DNA of 64,000 bases from Halalkalibacter oceani (GTDB lineage Bacteria > Bacillota > Bacilli > Bacillales > Bacillaceae_D). Within the stretch, counting starts at the first letter, position 1, and every line of letters begins with the position of its first letter. The stretch spans positions 1-64,000 of the forward strand of contig NZ_JAMBOS010000014.1 in assembly GCF_023715705.1 (NCBI RefSeq), written 5' to 3'. The notes below the pieces were generated by a model, which saw only the letters and a list, made by a program, of their open reading frames with translations, was not told the origin of the DNA and ran no database searches. Made by a program: the position numbers and the translations under genes. Below are positions 45,050 to 53,318 of this stretch, piece after piece.

Positions 45050-48000
45050 ATGAAAAAATTACTCACACTGTGGATGGCGATGATACTTGCCTTGACGGTC
45101 ATCCTTCCAGCTGAAGCGATACAAGCTGCTGGTAGTACAGAGAGTGCGCAAGTAGAGGGATCCGTCGAACTTGATGTTAGCCAATCTCTCTTAGCAATAA
45201 CGGAAAAAAGAACGATACAGGTTCGCGTTGATTTCGGAGAACGTGTTGACCTGGATGGACTGGAATGGTCATTTGGTGGAAAAGCCTTATCTGACTGGCA
45301 GCAATGGAACAGTGATGCCGGTGAGTATTCGGGTGATTCCTACATAACGATCGTGGAGGAGCCTGCCTATGTCGGAGATTCTACGACAATTGAAGCAGAA
45401 ATCCAATTCGGTCTTCCTTATGGAACAACGGATTTATCACCAAGAAACATCCGCGTTCTTTATCCTGAACTGATCGGGGTATACGATTTAGCGGTACATG
45501 ATCCGGAAACAGATCAGGTTGCGTCAGCCGAAATGAAGCTGAACGTTTATGATGAATTCCGGACATATGAGGAAATCAAGCCGGAGATCGACCGGGTCTT
45601 CGCTGAAGCGGATCGTGATCGCTATTTAGAATATAAGAAGCTTGGTGAAAGCGCAGAAGGCCGCGATATTCATTTTGTTGTGCTGGCAAGAGATCAGCAG
45701 GCGGTAGAGAAATATTTGGATGAAACATTGCCGACGGCGCTGGAAGACCCAGCTGAGATTTTAGAAAAATTAGAGAATGGCACAATGGGTGATTACCAAA
45801 TTCCGATTTGGTTTAACAATATTCATCCGGACGAAGTGGAAGGGATCGACGCGCAAATCGAGTTATTTAACAAACTTGCGCTCGAGGATGAAGTGACGTT
45901 TCAGACGACAGATGAAAACGGGGCTGAGCAGACCGTTACGTTAAATGTCGATGACGTGCTTGATCATGTTATTATTTTGTTCAACTTTACGCATAACCCG
46001 GACGGGCGTGTAGCAAATACGAGAGCAAATGCCAATGGTTTCGATTTGAACCGGGATAACGCCTATCAAACTCAGGTTGAAACAATTGCTGTAAATGAGG
46101 AAATTGCAAAATGGACGCCGCTTTCCTTTATTGATATTCACGGATATGTGAAAGGATTTTTAATCGAGCCGGCTACGCCGCCGCACAATCCAAACTTTGA
46201 ATATGATTTACTGGTCGATAATATGGTTGGACAGGCACACGCGATGGGGCGTGCCGGAGTAGCCAATTCAGATATCGAGTCCTACCTCATTCCACTTTTT
46301 GACTATGAAAACGGCTGGGATGATATGACTCCGGCATACACGGCTATTTTCACGATGCTTCATGGTTCTCTCGGGCATACGGTGGAAGTTCCGGATTTAA
46401 GCCAGGATTCATTATATGCCGCCGTACATGTGGGACTGGGTGCGATTGATTATGTTGTAAACAATAAAGATCAGTTATTTAAAGATCAGCTGACGTTGTT
46501 CAAACGCGGAGTAGAGGGCGAGGATAACCGCGCCGTCGATCCATGGTTTGTCAATCAGGCAGGAGAAGAGATTGGACGTATTCGTGGGGAACATGAGAAC
46601 TTCTTCCCTGAATATTATGTCATTCCTGTTGATGAGCAGCTGCAAAAGAATGTATTAGAAGCAACGAATATGGTCGAATACCTTCTGAGAAATGGAATTA
46701 AAGTAGAAGAAACAACAGAGGAAGTCAGCGTGAACGGCGTTACGTACCCGGCCGGTACTTATGTCGTGCCGATGAAACAGGCGAAGCGCGGCTTTGCCAA
46801 TGCGATGCTTTATCCAGGTGAGGATATTTCCGACTGGGAAGCAATGTATGATGCAATTGTCGTAAACTTCCCGGCACTGCGCGGCTTTGACAGCATTGAA
46901 GTGCGTGAAGAAAATGCCTTTGCGGATGCAACAGAAGCTGTTGAGTCAGTCACAAAACCGGGTACCGTGATTCAATCTTCGGTTTCTCATTACTTCATTG
47001 GGAATTCGAATAATGATGCGATTAAAGTGGTTAACCAATTGCTTGCAGACGGCAAAACAGTTGAGCAGGTAACAAGCGGAGAATACGCTGGTGATTTCCT
47101 CGTTCAAACAAGCGATTTACTAAGCTATGTCAATGATTATACGCTTGCGGTAGAACCGGTGGAAGAAACGGTCGAAACACGGCAGCTGGAGCAGCCTAAG
47201 GTTGCTGTAATTGGTTCAGCCCAAAGCAAATTTGTTGTCGAGGAGCTTGGCTTCCAGGTCGTTGAGCTGGACGAAGCAAATGTTATCGTCGATGACGCAG
47301 GAGCGATTAATCCTGACACCATTAGCGGTAAAGCTTATGTCGGAATTGGCGGACGTTCTTTGAATGCTGTCAAGGAGGCGAACCTGCTTGATGGATTTAA
47401 TTTTGCGACTACCGCGCTTTCTCACGAAGGTCTTGTTCATTCGGATGTGACGTCGCATCTTTATACAGCTGGTTATGATGCCAAAGAGCAGTTGTATGTG
47501 ACGACCGGATCATGGATTACAGCAGTACCGGAGGAAGGCGAGATTCTTGCCCGCGTTGCAGATGACGCAGAATTTTTTGTTGCCGGCTGGTGGCCTGGAC
47601 ATGAAGAAGCACAAGGAGAAACGCTTGCTTTTACAACAACTTATGAAGAGCAGCCTTTCACATTATTTGCGAATGACTTAACTTATCGAGCCCATACTGG
47701 TCACAGCTTCCGTTTACTGTCAAACAGCTTGTTTGCGGCAGAAGCCAGTGGAAAATCTGCTCCGGAAGAAGCACGATTCCCTGATGTGCCTGCGGGCCAC
47801 TGGGCTAACGAAGCGGTTGAAACTCTTTGGCAGCAGGGAATTATCAGTGGGCATGCTGATGGAACATTCAAGCCAGGTCAGGCATTATCCCGCGGTCAGG
47901 GAGCCGGACTGCTGACAACAGCCTTGCAGCTGGAAAGCCCTTCGACGATAACGGAAGTGCCGTTTACGGATTTGAATGTCGATGATTATTATGCTCGGGT

Positions 48001-48301
48001 TGCCTGGGCTGTGGAGAATGCCGGGATTATGAATGGTAAGTCAAATGGCCGCTTTGCAGCAAACGACCCATTAACTCGGGAACAAATGGCCTCGATTCTT
48101 GTACGAGCTTTTGATCTTGAGAATACAGGTGATACGGTAAATCTTTCCGATAGCGATCAGGCAGCGGGTGTTCACAAGGATGACATTGTGATTCTTGCTC
48201 AGCACGGGCTGACAAATGAAACGGTCTATCGTCCAAAGGATACCGTGACACGCGCAGAATTTGCGACGTTCTTGTATCGGGTAGTAGCAGGACTGGAATA
48301 A
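45050..48301 (+). CDS. Secreted M14-family metallocarboxypeptidase with three SLH domains
   Basis: A 1083-residue surface enzyme. A signal peptide (1-28, ending near AEAIQA) is followed by an N-terminal beta-domain, then a peptidase M14 domain from about residue 195: GESAEGRDIHFVVL, NIHPDEVEG (zinc H-x-x-E), NPDGRVANTRANANGFDLNRD and FIDIHGY (third zinc His). A long middle region (about 540-900) looks like an inactive amidotransferase-type or beta fold. Three SLH repeats (from FPDVPAGHW, FTDLNVDDYY and VHKDDIVILAQHG) anchor it to secondary cell-wall polymer. GAGGAGGAG precedes the ATG. Confidence 0.88.
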   Translation: MKKLLTLWMAMILALTVILPAEAIQAAGSTESAQVEGSVELDVSQSLLAITEKRTIQVRVDFGERVDLDGLEWSFGGKALSDWQQWNSDAGEYSGDSYITIVEEPAYVGDSTTIEAEIQFGLPYGTTDLSPRNIRVLYPELIGVYDLAVHDPETDQVASAEMKLNVYDEFRTYEEIKPEIDRVFAEADRDRYLEYKKLGESAEGRDIHFVVLARDQQAVEKYLDETLPTALEDPAEILEKLENGTMGDYQIPIWFNNIHPDEVEGIDAQIELFNKLALEDEVTFQTTDENGAEQTVTLNVDDVLDHVIILFNFTHNPDGRVANTRANANGFDLNRDNAYQTQVETIAVNEEIAKWTPLSFIDIHGYVKGFLIEPATPPHNPNFEYDLLVDNMVGQAHAMGRAGVANSDIESYLIPLFDYENGWDDMTPAYTAIFTMLHGSLGHTVEVPDLSQDSLYAAVHVGLGAIDYVVNNKDQLFKDQLTLFKRGVEGEDNRAVDPWFVNQAGEEIGRIRGEHENFFPEYYVIPVDEQLQKNVLEATNMVEYLLRNGIKVEETTEEVSVNGVTYPAGTYVVPMKQAKRGFANAMLYPGEDISDWEAMYDAIVVNFPALRGFDSIEVREENAFADATEAVESVTKPGTVIQSSVSHYFIGNSNNDAIKVVNQLLADGKTVEQVTSGEYAGDFLVQTSDLLSYVNDYTLAVEPVEETVETRQLEQPKVAVIGSAQSKFVVEELGFQVVELDEANVIVDDAGAINPDTISGKAYVGIGGRSLNAVKEANLLDGFNFATTALSHEGLVHSDVTSHLYTAGYDAKEQLYVTTGSWITAVPEEGEILARVADDAEFFVAGWWPGHEEAQGETLAFTTTYEEQPFTLFANDLTYRAHTGHSFRLLSNSLFAAEASGKSAPEEARFPDVPAGHWANEAVETLWQQGIISGHADGTFKPGQALSRGQGAGLLTTALQLESPSTITEVPFTDLNVDDYYARVAWAVENAGIMNGKSNGRFAANDPLTREQMASILVRAFDLENTGDTVNLSDSDQAAGVHKDDIVILAQHGLTNETVYRPKDTVTRAEFATFLYRVVAGLE

Positions 48302-48319
48302 GAGCAAAGGAAGTGGATG

Positions 48320-48366
48320 GGCCGTGCCAAAAGGTAAGAAAACAACCTTTTGGTACGGCCTTTTTT
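48320..48366 (+). terminator. Terminator after M14-SLH gene, AAAAGGT-core family
   Basis: GGCCGTGCCAAAAGGT (48320-48335) pairs with ACCTTTTGGTACGGCC (48345-48360) with one G-U pair, followed by six T. Confidence 0.88.
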
Positions 48367-48373
48367 CTCGCTG

Positions 48374-48402
48374 TTGTGCTGCGGGGGAAGGTATGGTATA
48401 AG
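48374..48402 (+). promoter_or_regulatory. Sigma-A promoter of truA
   Basis: TTGTGC (48374-48379), 17 bases, TATAAG (48397-48402), with an extended TGG before the -10. It lies 31 bases before the ATG. Confidence 0.7.
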
Positions 48403-48432
48403 TGGAAGCACAATCATAAGAAGGAGACGAAC

Positions 48433-49176
48433 ATGGCTAATTTTAAACTGACTGTCCAGTATGACGGCAGCCGCTACAAGGGCTGGCAAAGACTCGGAAA
48501 AGGAGAGGCGACCATTCAGGGAAAGCTGGAAGAAGTGTTATCGAGGATGAGCGGCAGTGAGATTGAGATCATCGGAGCGAGCCGTACTGACGCGGGCGTC
48601 CATGCTCTTGAGCAAATTGCAAATGTCAAGCTTGATCACGCCACTGAGGCGGAAATCAAAGCGTATGTAAATAAATATTTACCGCAGGATATAAGTGTTT
48701 CCCGTGTCGAGACTGTGCCGGAACGCTTCCATGCGCGCTATCATGTCAAAGACAAAACGTATTTGTACCGGATTTGGAATGAAGAACATCCGCATCCTTT
48801 TATGCGCAAATACAGCATGCATGTAGAGCAGAAGCTGGATTTGCCGCTCATGCGCCAAGCCTCCCAGGCTTTTTTCGGTGAGCATGACTTTACAGCCTTT
48901 TCAAATGCCAAATCAAAGAAGAAATCAATGGTCCGTCATATTTACGCGATTAAAATTGAAGAGACGGCCGGCGTCGTTGATATCCGGATCCGCGGCAACG
49001 GCTTTCTCCATAATATGGTGCGGAAAATGGTTGGTCTGCTGATTGAAGTCGGCCTTGGCAAAAAGGACGTAGATGATGTGACAGCAATTTTGCAGGCCAA
49101 ACAACGCTACCCGGGCCTGATGGCCGAAGCGCAAGGGTTGTATTTAGAGGCGATTAGTTATAAATACAGAGAGTAA
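48433..49176 (+). CDS. truA: tRNA pseudouridine(38-40) synthase TruA, free-standing copy
   Basis: A 247-residue TruA that modifies U38-U40 of the anticodon arm. Catalytic D53 lies in GASRTDAGVHA; FHARYHVKDKTYLYRIWN, HDFTAFSN and RGNGFLHNMVRKMVG are further family motifs. ATG 48433 with AAGGAGACG upstream; a longer frame from 48313 runs through the previous terminator. In most Bacillus genomes truA belongs to the ribosomal-protein/ecf cluster; this monocistronic copy may be a second paralogue (truA2). Confidence 0.93.
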   Translation: MANFKLTVQYDGSRYKGWQRLGKGEATIQGKLEEVLSRMSGSEIEIIGASRTDAGVHALEQIANVKLDHATEAEIKAYVNKYLPQDISVSRVETVPERFHARYHVKDKTYLYRIWNEEHPHPFMRKYSMHVEQKLDLPLMRQASQAFFGEHDFTAFSNAKSKKKSMVRHIYAIKIEETAGVVDIRIRGNGFLHNMVRKMVGLLIEVGLGKKDVDDVTAILQAKQRYPGLMAEAQGLYLEAISYKYRE

Positions 49177-49227
49177 GTCTCTCCAAGCGAAGTATGATAA
49201 AGACGTAAGTATGAAAAGATGACAATA

Positions 49228-49257
49228 AGAGGAAAGGCTTGCCTTCCCTCTTTTTTA
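49228..49257 (+). terminator. Terminator of truA
   Basis: AGAGGAAAGGC (49228-49238) and GCCTTCCCTCT (49241-49251) form the stem with one mismatch; six T follow. Confidence 0.8.
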
Positions 49258-49430
49258 CGTCCAGAGTTTAAAGGCGTTCTCCTGCTGCAATCTCAACAAA
49301 AGCAGCTACAGAAATAAATTCCCGGCAGATCATCTGACAAGATAGCTGTGAACGAGTTGTTTTTGTATTATTCTAATAATTACATAAACGACGTTAAGGA
49401 TTCACTTCTATCAGTAAAGGAGAGATGGTC

Positions 49431-49679
49431 ATGAAACGAAGTAATGAGTATAAGCTGCAAAATTATTATTTAGCGGAAATCGATACAGTCGAAAAGGGGA
49501 AGTCCGTCTTGAAAATGGACAGATGGAGCTGGGATATTTATATTGCGACAAATGAAAATAAGGAGTATCAGGGAAAGGCCGTCGCTCCGGGCAAAGGAAT
49601 TGAAATCCCGTGGACGCCGCTCGGAAAGGACTTTCTGGAAGAAATGATGGGGATCTGTCAGCGGAAGATGATCAGCTAG
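49431..49679 (+). CDS. Small hypothetical protein
   Basis: An 82-residue soluble protein, mixed charge, no membrane span (begins MKRSNEYKLQNYYLAEIDTV). ATG 49431 is preferred over ATG 49425 because AAAGGAG ends 8 bases upstream. Aromatic-rich core (MDRWSWDIYIATNENKEYQG). No family recognised. It is flanked by terminators, so it is a single-gene unit. Confidence 0.6.
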   Translation: MKRSNEYKLQNYYLAEIDTVEKGKSVLKMDRWSWDIYIATNENKEYQGKAVAPGKGIEIPWTPLGKDFLEEMMGICQRKMIS

Positions 49680-49704
49680 GAAAAAAGAAAAACTGACTGA
49701 AGAA

Positions 49705-49743
49705 ACGTGAGGGGCCTAAGATGGCAACCTTCGCGTTTTTTTG
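49705..49743 (+). terminator. Terminator of the small hypothetical gene
   Basis: AACGTGAGG pairs with CCTTCGCGTT (with one G-U and a bulge), followed by a run of T. Confidence 0.55.
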
Positions 49744-49806
49744 TGGGCCGACATAGGATAAAGACGCCATGTTGTTTTTAAAAGAAAATATTTGTCATAG
49801 CAGAGA

Positions 49807-49902
49807 ATGGCAAATCGTATACTTTTTATAGCTTTATGGTTAGTATTTGCTTTGTTTGGCTGGATTTCATTTACGATCGTATACGATGAAGCGGGGAGTT
49901 GA
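49807..49902 (+). CDS. Possible 31-residue single-span peptide
   Basis: ATG 49807 opens 31 codons made almost wholly of one membrane span (ILFIALWLVFALFGWISF) with an acidic tail ending at TGA 49900-49902, 66 bases before the hydroxycarboxylate symporter. The ribosome site is poor. It resembles the short ORF before putP in layout, but support is weak. Confidence 0.3.
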   Translation: MANRILFIALWLVFALFGWISFTIVYDEAGS

Positions 49903-49968
49903 GGCTGGCTGAAAATGAATGCGCTTACTTTTTGGAGGAGAGTTATTACACATTAAGGAGGAGCTAAA

Positions 49969-51279
49969 ATGGAAAGCGGAGGAAGGCGTCTGATTGCCGG
50001 GATGAATCCGGCTGTTTTTGCGATTATTTTTGTCGTAGTTATGGGCGGTGTCTATTTGGAAATATTGCCGAATAACATGCTGGTCGGCTTCGTCATTCCG
50101 ATGGTGATTGGCGGGCTGTTTATTTGGCTGGGAGAGAAAATCCCAGTTTTCCGCACATTTGGCGGACCATCATTGCTGTGTATTATTGTCCCGGCTGTTT
50201 TTGTCTATTTGGGTCTCTTTCCGCAGAGCGGGGTTGAGATTGTTAAGGATTTTTATAATGGATACGGCTTTATCGATTTGTTTATTGCTGCTTTAATTGT
50301 CGGCAGTCTGCTGAGCATGGACCGCCAGATTTTGATGAAAGCAGGAGTGCGCTTTTTTATCCCTCTGCTGGCGGGTGTCATCCTGACTTTTGTCGTCGGT
50401 GGATTGGTCGGTCATTTGACAGGCTTTGGCTATAAAGAAGCGATTCTCTTTGTTATCGCTCCGATCATGGGCGGCGGTATCGGCGCGGGGGCCGTTCCAA
50501 TGTCGGAAATTTATGCGTCCGGGGCCGGCGGCGATCCTGCTGAGTATTTATCGATGCTCGTTCCGGCGATTATGGTTGCGAACGTGCTATGTATCTTCGT
50601 TGCGTCTATTTTAAATGGTCTTGGTAAAAAGAACAAAAACATGTTTATAAAAGGATTTTCAGGAGAAGGAGAAATTCTTCGTAACGCCAAGAAAAATGAA
50701 GCTGCTGAGCCTGCGGACACAGCTGAGAGTAAGGACACCACAACCTACTCGAATCTGGCTGTTGGCCTGATGATGTCCGGAGCTCTATACATTTTTGGCT
50801 ATTTCATCGCGATGCTGTTCCCGAGTATTCATGCTTATGCCTGGATGATCATTGCGACTGCTCTTGTAAAAATCTTGAACGTCACTCCGGCTGTGATTGA
50901 AAAGGCCGCCGGGGACTGGTTTGATTTTGTCTCGAAAATGCTTCTGCCTTGTATGCTCGTGGCCACAAGCATTGGGTTGATTGACATGCATCAAATTATC
51001 GAGGTTGTGACGAATCCTGCTTATTTAGGACTGACAGCGTTGACCGTTTTGCTTGCAGCGCTTGGAGCGGGGATTTTTGGCTGGCTGGTTGCGATGTACT
51101 TTGTCGAATCAGCTATCGCCGCCGGGCTTTGTATGGCTGATGTTGGCGGGTCGGGGGACGCTGCTGTTCTTGGAGCGAGTGAAAGACTGCAGCTTATGCC
51201 ATTTTCTCAAATCTCTTCCCGGCTGGGAGGCGTGATCATTTTACTGATCATGTCGATACTCGCTCCTCTGTTTTTATAA
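49969..51279 (+). CDS. 2-hydroxycarboxylate (citrate/malate) Na+ symporter
   Basis: A 436-residue 2HCT-family carrier (CitS/CimH/MaeN). The two re-entrant GGxG loops are clear: IMGGGIGAGAVPMSE in the first half and ADVGGSGDAAVLGAS in the second, with a hydrophilic middle (KKNEAAEPADTAESKD) between the inverted repeats. Imports citrate, malate or a related acid with Na+ or H+. AAGGAGGAG precedes the ATG. It forms a unit with the dehydrogenase and GntR gene that follow, probably a pathway for one hydroxy acid. Confidence 0.9.
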   Translation: MESGGRRLIAGMNPAVFAIIFVVVMGGVYLEILPNNMLVGFVIPMVIGGLFIWLGEKIPVFRTFGGPSLLCIIVPAVFVYLGLFPQSGVEIVKDFYNGYGFIDLFIAALIVGSLLSMDRQILMKAGVRFFIPLLAGVILTFVVGGLVGHLTGFGYKEAILFVIAPIMGGGIGAGAVPMSEIYASGAGGDPAEYLSMLVPAIMVANVLCIFVASILNGLGKKNKNMFIKGFSGEGEILRNAKKNEAAEPADTAESKDTTTYSNLAVGLMMSGALYIFGYFIAMLFPSIHAYAWMIIATALVKILNVTPAVIEKAAGDWFDFVSKMLLPCMLVATSIGLIDMHQIIEVVTNPAYLGLTALTVLLAALGAGIFGWLVAMYFVESAIAAGLCMADVGGSGDAAVLGASERLQLMPFSQISSRLGGVIILLIMSILAPLFL

Positions 51280-51318
51280 AAGGGAAAGCAAGACTACTAG
51301 ATGGAAAGGGATGGTGGA

Positions 51319-52416
51319 ATGAATTTTCAAATCACGACATTACCTGGGGATGGAATTGGACCGGAAATCGTTAAAGAAGGCATTAAAGTTATGAAAGCGG
51401 CAGAAACGATTGTCTCAGGCTTTACTCTCGATTTTCAACATTTTGCAGCCGGGGCCGGGCATTATCTGAAAACCGGGAATGTCTTCCCAGATTCGACTTA
51501 TAAGGCCTGCCGGGATAGTCACGCGATTTTTCTCGGGAGTATGGGAATTCCCGAGGTCGTGGAAAAGGATGGGACGGAAGTGCAAGGGCAGGTTATTCTG
51601 CGTCTGCGGTTCGAGCTGGATCTCTTTGCCGGGGTGCGACCGGTTAAATTGTATCCGGGTGTGAGGACACCGCTTGAGAATAAGCAGGATATTGATTTTG
51701 TTATTGTCCGGGAGAATACAGAAGGGTTATTTTCTTCCTTTAGAGGCGGCAGCCAGATCGTCAATGAAGTGGTGGCCGATACGATGATGATTAGCCGCAA
51801 AGGAACAGAAAAGATTGCCGATTATGCGTTTCAGCTTGCCGAAAAGCGACAGGGACGGGTGCTTGACGGCAAAAAAATCGTAACCTGCTGCGACAAAAGC
51901 AATGTTTTCAAATCGCTAGCTTTTTTCCGTAAAGTGTATGATGAAATCGCTGAGAGGTATGAGGGTACTGTCGAGAAAGATTATGCTTATATGGACGCGA
52001 TGACCCTGTGGTTGGTGCAAAAGCCGCAGCATTATGATGTGATTGTCTCAGAAAACATGTTTGGTGATATATTGTCTGATTTGGCGGCCGCTTTAGTCGG
52101 AGGCATGGGCATGGCTCCATCCGGTGATATCGGCTACCGTCATGCCATGTTCCAGCCGGCTCACGGCTCAGCTCCGACGATAGCAGGGAAAGGGATCGCC
52201 AACCCGGTCGCCACCATCCTGTCCGGAGCGATGATGCTGAAATGGCTTGCTGACCAGCATCAGCATCAGGAAGCAGGAGAAGCAGCCCGTTTAATCGAGC
52301 GGGCCGTGGCAGCGACATTGAGTCAAGGCATCCAGACGAGCGATCTGGGCGGGACGTATACGACTGCCGACTTTGGAAATGAGGTAGTTAGTCAAATGGA
52401 GAAAATCAGTCTATAG
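51319..52416 (+). CDS. Isocitrate/isopropylmalate-family decarboxylating dehydrogenase
   Basis: A 365-residue NAD(P)-dependent beta-decarboxylating dehydrogenase (IPMDH/ICDH/tartrate dehydrogenase family). It shows PGDGIGPEIVKEG, RLRFELDLFAGVRPVKLYPG (substrate Arg residues), VRENTEGLF, KSNVFKSLAFF (catalytic Lys), the metal-binding ENMFGDILSDLAAALVGGMGMAPS, and HGSAPTIAGKGIANP for cofactor. ATG 51319 is favoured (AAAGGG 8 bases upstream); ATG 51301 is also possible. It follows the 2HCT carrier, so it likely decarboxylates the imported acid (a malate-, tartrate- or isocitrate-like substrate). Confidence 0.87.
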   Translation: MNFQITTLPGDGIGPEIVKEGIKVMKAAETIVSGFTLDFQHFAAGAGHYLKTGNVFPDSTYKACRDSHAIFLGSMGIPEVVEKDGTEVQGQVILRLRFELDLFAGVRPVKLYPGVRTPLENKQDIDFVIVRENTEGLFSSFRGGSQIVNEVVADTMMISRKGTEKIADYAFQLAEKRQGRVLDGKKIVTCCDKSNVFKSLAFFRKVYDEIAERYEGTVEKDYAYMDAMTLWLVQKPQHYDVIVSENMFGDILSDLAAALVGGMGMAPSGDIGYRHAMFQPAHGSAPTIAGKGIANPVATILSGAMMLKWLADQHQHQEAGEAARLIERAVAATLSQGIQTSDLGGTYTTADFGNEVVSQMEKISL

Positions 52417-53096
52417 TGGATAGACAAAACGTGGAGTTGGAAGCAGCCAAAAGGTTAACGCAGGCAGAGAAAATCGCCTTGAAGCTAAGGGATATGATTA
52501 TTCTTCAGCAAATAAAGCCTAATGAAAGAATTAACCAGGACAGCATCAGCAAGCAACTTGGAGTAAGCAAAATTCCGTTGCGTGAGTCATTGAAGATTCT
52601 TGAAGCGGAAGGTCTTGTCTACTCTGTTCCTTATAAAGGTGCGTTCGTTGGAAACATTACGATTGAATACGTGCAGGAAACTTACTATTTACGGTCGGTT
52701 CTTGAAGGGATCTCGTGCGCCCAGGCAACGCCGTTTTTTGACCAGGCGTCGTTAACGAAGCTTCGCCAGTTTCTCATTCAGGCGGAAGCTGCTCTTGAAA
52801 AAGAGGAGCTTGAACGGTTCATCCGTGAATCAGAGGGCTTCCATGATTTTATCCATGGAATGTCGGGTTATAAGCGGGTAAGCATGATGATCCAGCAGCT
52901 AAACACACGTTCTCTCGTCCTGCGCTTTTACCCTGAGGAGCAATGTTATTTATCGTTAAAGGAGCATACTTTTATTTATGAACGAATAGAGGCGGGCGAT
53001 TCAGAGGGCGCGGGTAATGCGATGAGAATGCATGTCCAGCGCTCTGGGATGGATACGGTTAAAGAATTACGGTCTACATTGGCTATTCGGAGTTAA
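52416..53096 (+). CDS. GntR-family (FCD) transcriptional regulator
   Basis: A 226-residue FadR-subfamily regulator. Winged helix: QDSISKQLGVSKIPLRESLKILEAEGLVYSVPYKGAFV. The C-terminal FCD ligand domain holds the metal/ligand residues in FHDFIHGMSGYKRV and the later EHTFIYERIEAGD. GTG 52416 shares one base with the dehydrogenase stop, so it is translationally coupled; it probably senses the acid or its product and controls this three-gene unit. Confidence 0.9.
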   Translation: MDRQNVELEAAKRLTQAEKIALKLRDMIILQQIKPNERINQDSISKQLGVSKIPLRESLKILEAEGLVYSVPYKGAFVGNITIEYVQETYYLRSVLEGISCAQATPFFDQASLTKLRQFLIQAEAALEKEELERFIRESEGFHDFIHGMSGYKRVSMMIQQLNTRSLVLRFYPEEQCYLSLKEHTFIYERIEAGDSEGAGNAMRMHVQRSGMDTVKELRSTLAIRS

Positions 53097-53149
53097 TGGA
53101 CTGGTGGAAGGGCGACGAATAACAAAACGATGGTTATGGGCAATTGTTT

Positions 53150-53203
53150 CGAGCTTGAGAAAAGGGCGTCTTTTACCTTTCATTCAAGCTCGCTTATTTT
53201 TTT
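53150..53203 (+). terminator. Terminator of the hydroxyacid operon
   Basis: CGAGCTTGA (53150-53158) and TCAAGCTCG (53184-53192) form the base of a stem whose interior also pairs AAAAGG with CCTTT; a T-run starts at 53197. Confidence 0.75.
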
Positions 53204-53224
53204 CAAAAAAACATTCGTATCTGA

Positions 53225-53252
53225 TTGACATGTGCTGGAGGTTCCATACAAT
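53225..53252 (+). promoter_or_regulatory. Sigma-A promoter of htpG
   Basis: Consensus -35 TTGACA (53225-53230), 16 bases, TACAAT (53247-53252). The start point falls just before the CIRCE element. Confidence 0.8.
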
Positions 53253-53262
53253 ATAAGTAAGA

Positions 53263-53289
53263 TTAGCACTCTAAAGAAATGAGTGCTAA
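53263..53289. promoter_or_regulatory. Perfect CIRCE element (HrcA operator) before htpG
   Basis: TTAGCACTC, nine bases, GAGTGCTAA: an exact match to the CIRCE consensus. It lies in the 5' leader, 30 bases before the htpG start, so HrcA should repress the gene at normal temperature. Confidence 0.95.
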
Positions 53290-53318
53290 CAAAAGAAGCA
53301 GAGGAAGGAGATCTTTTT

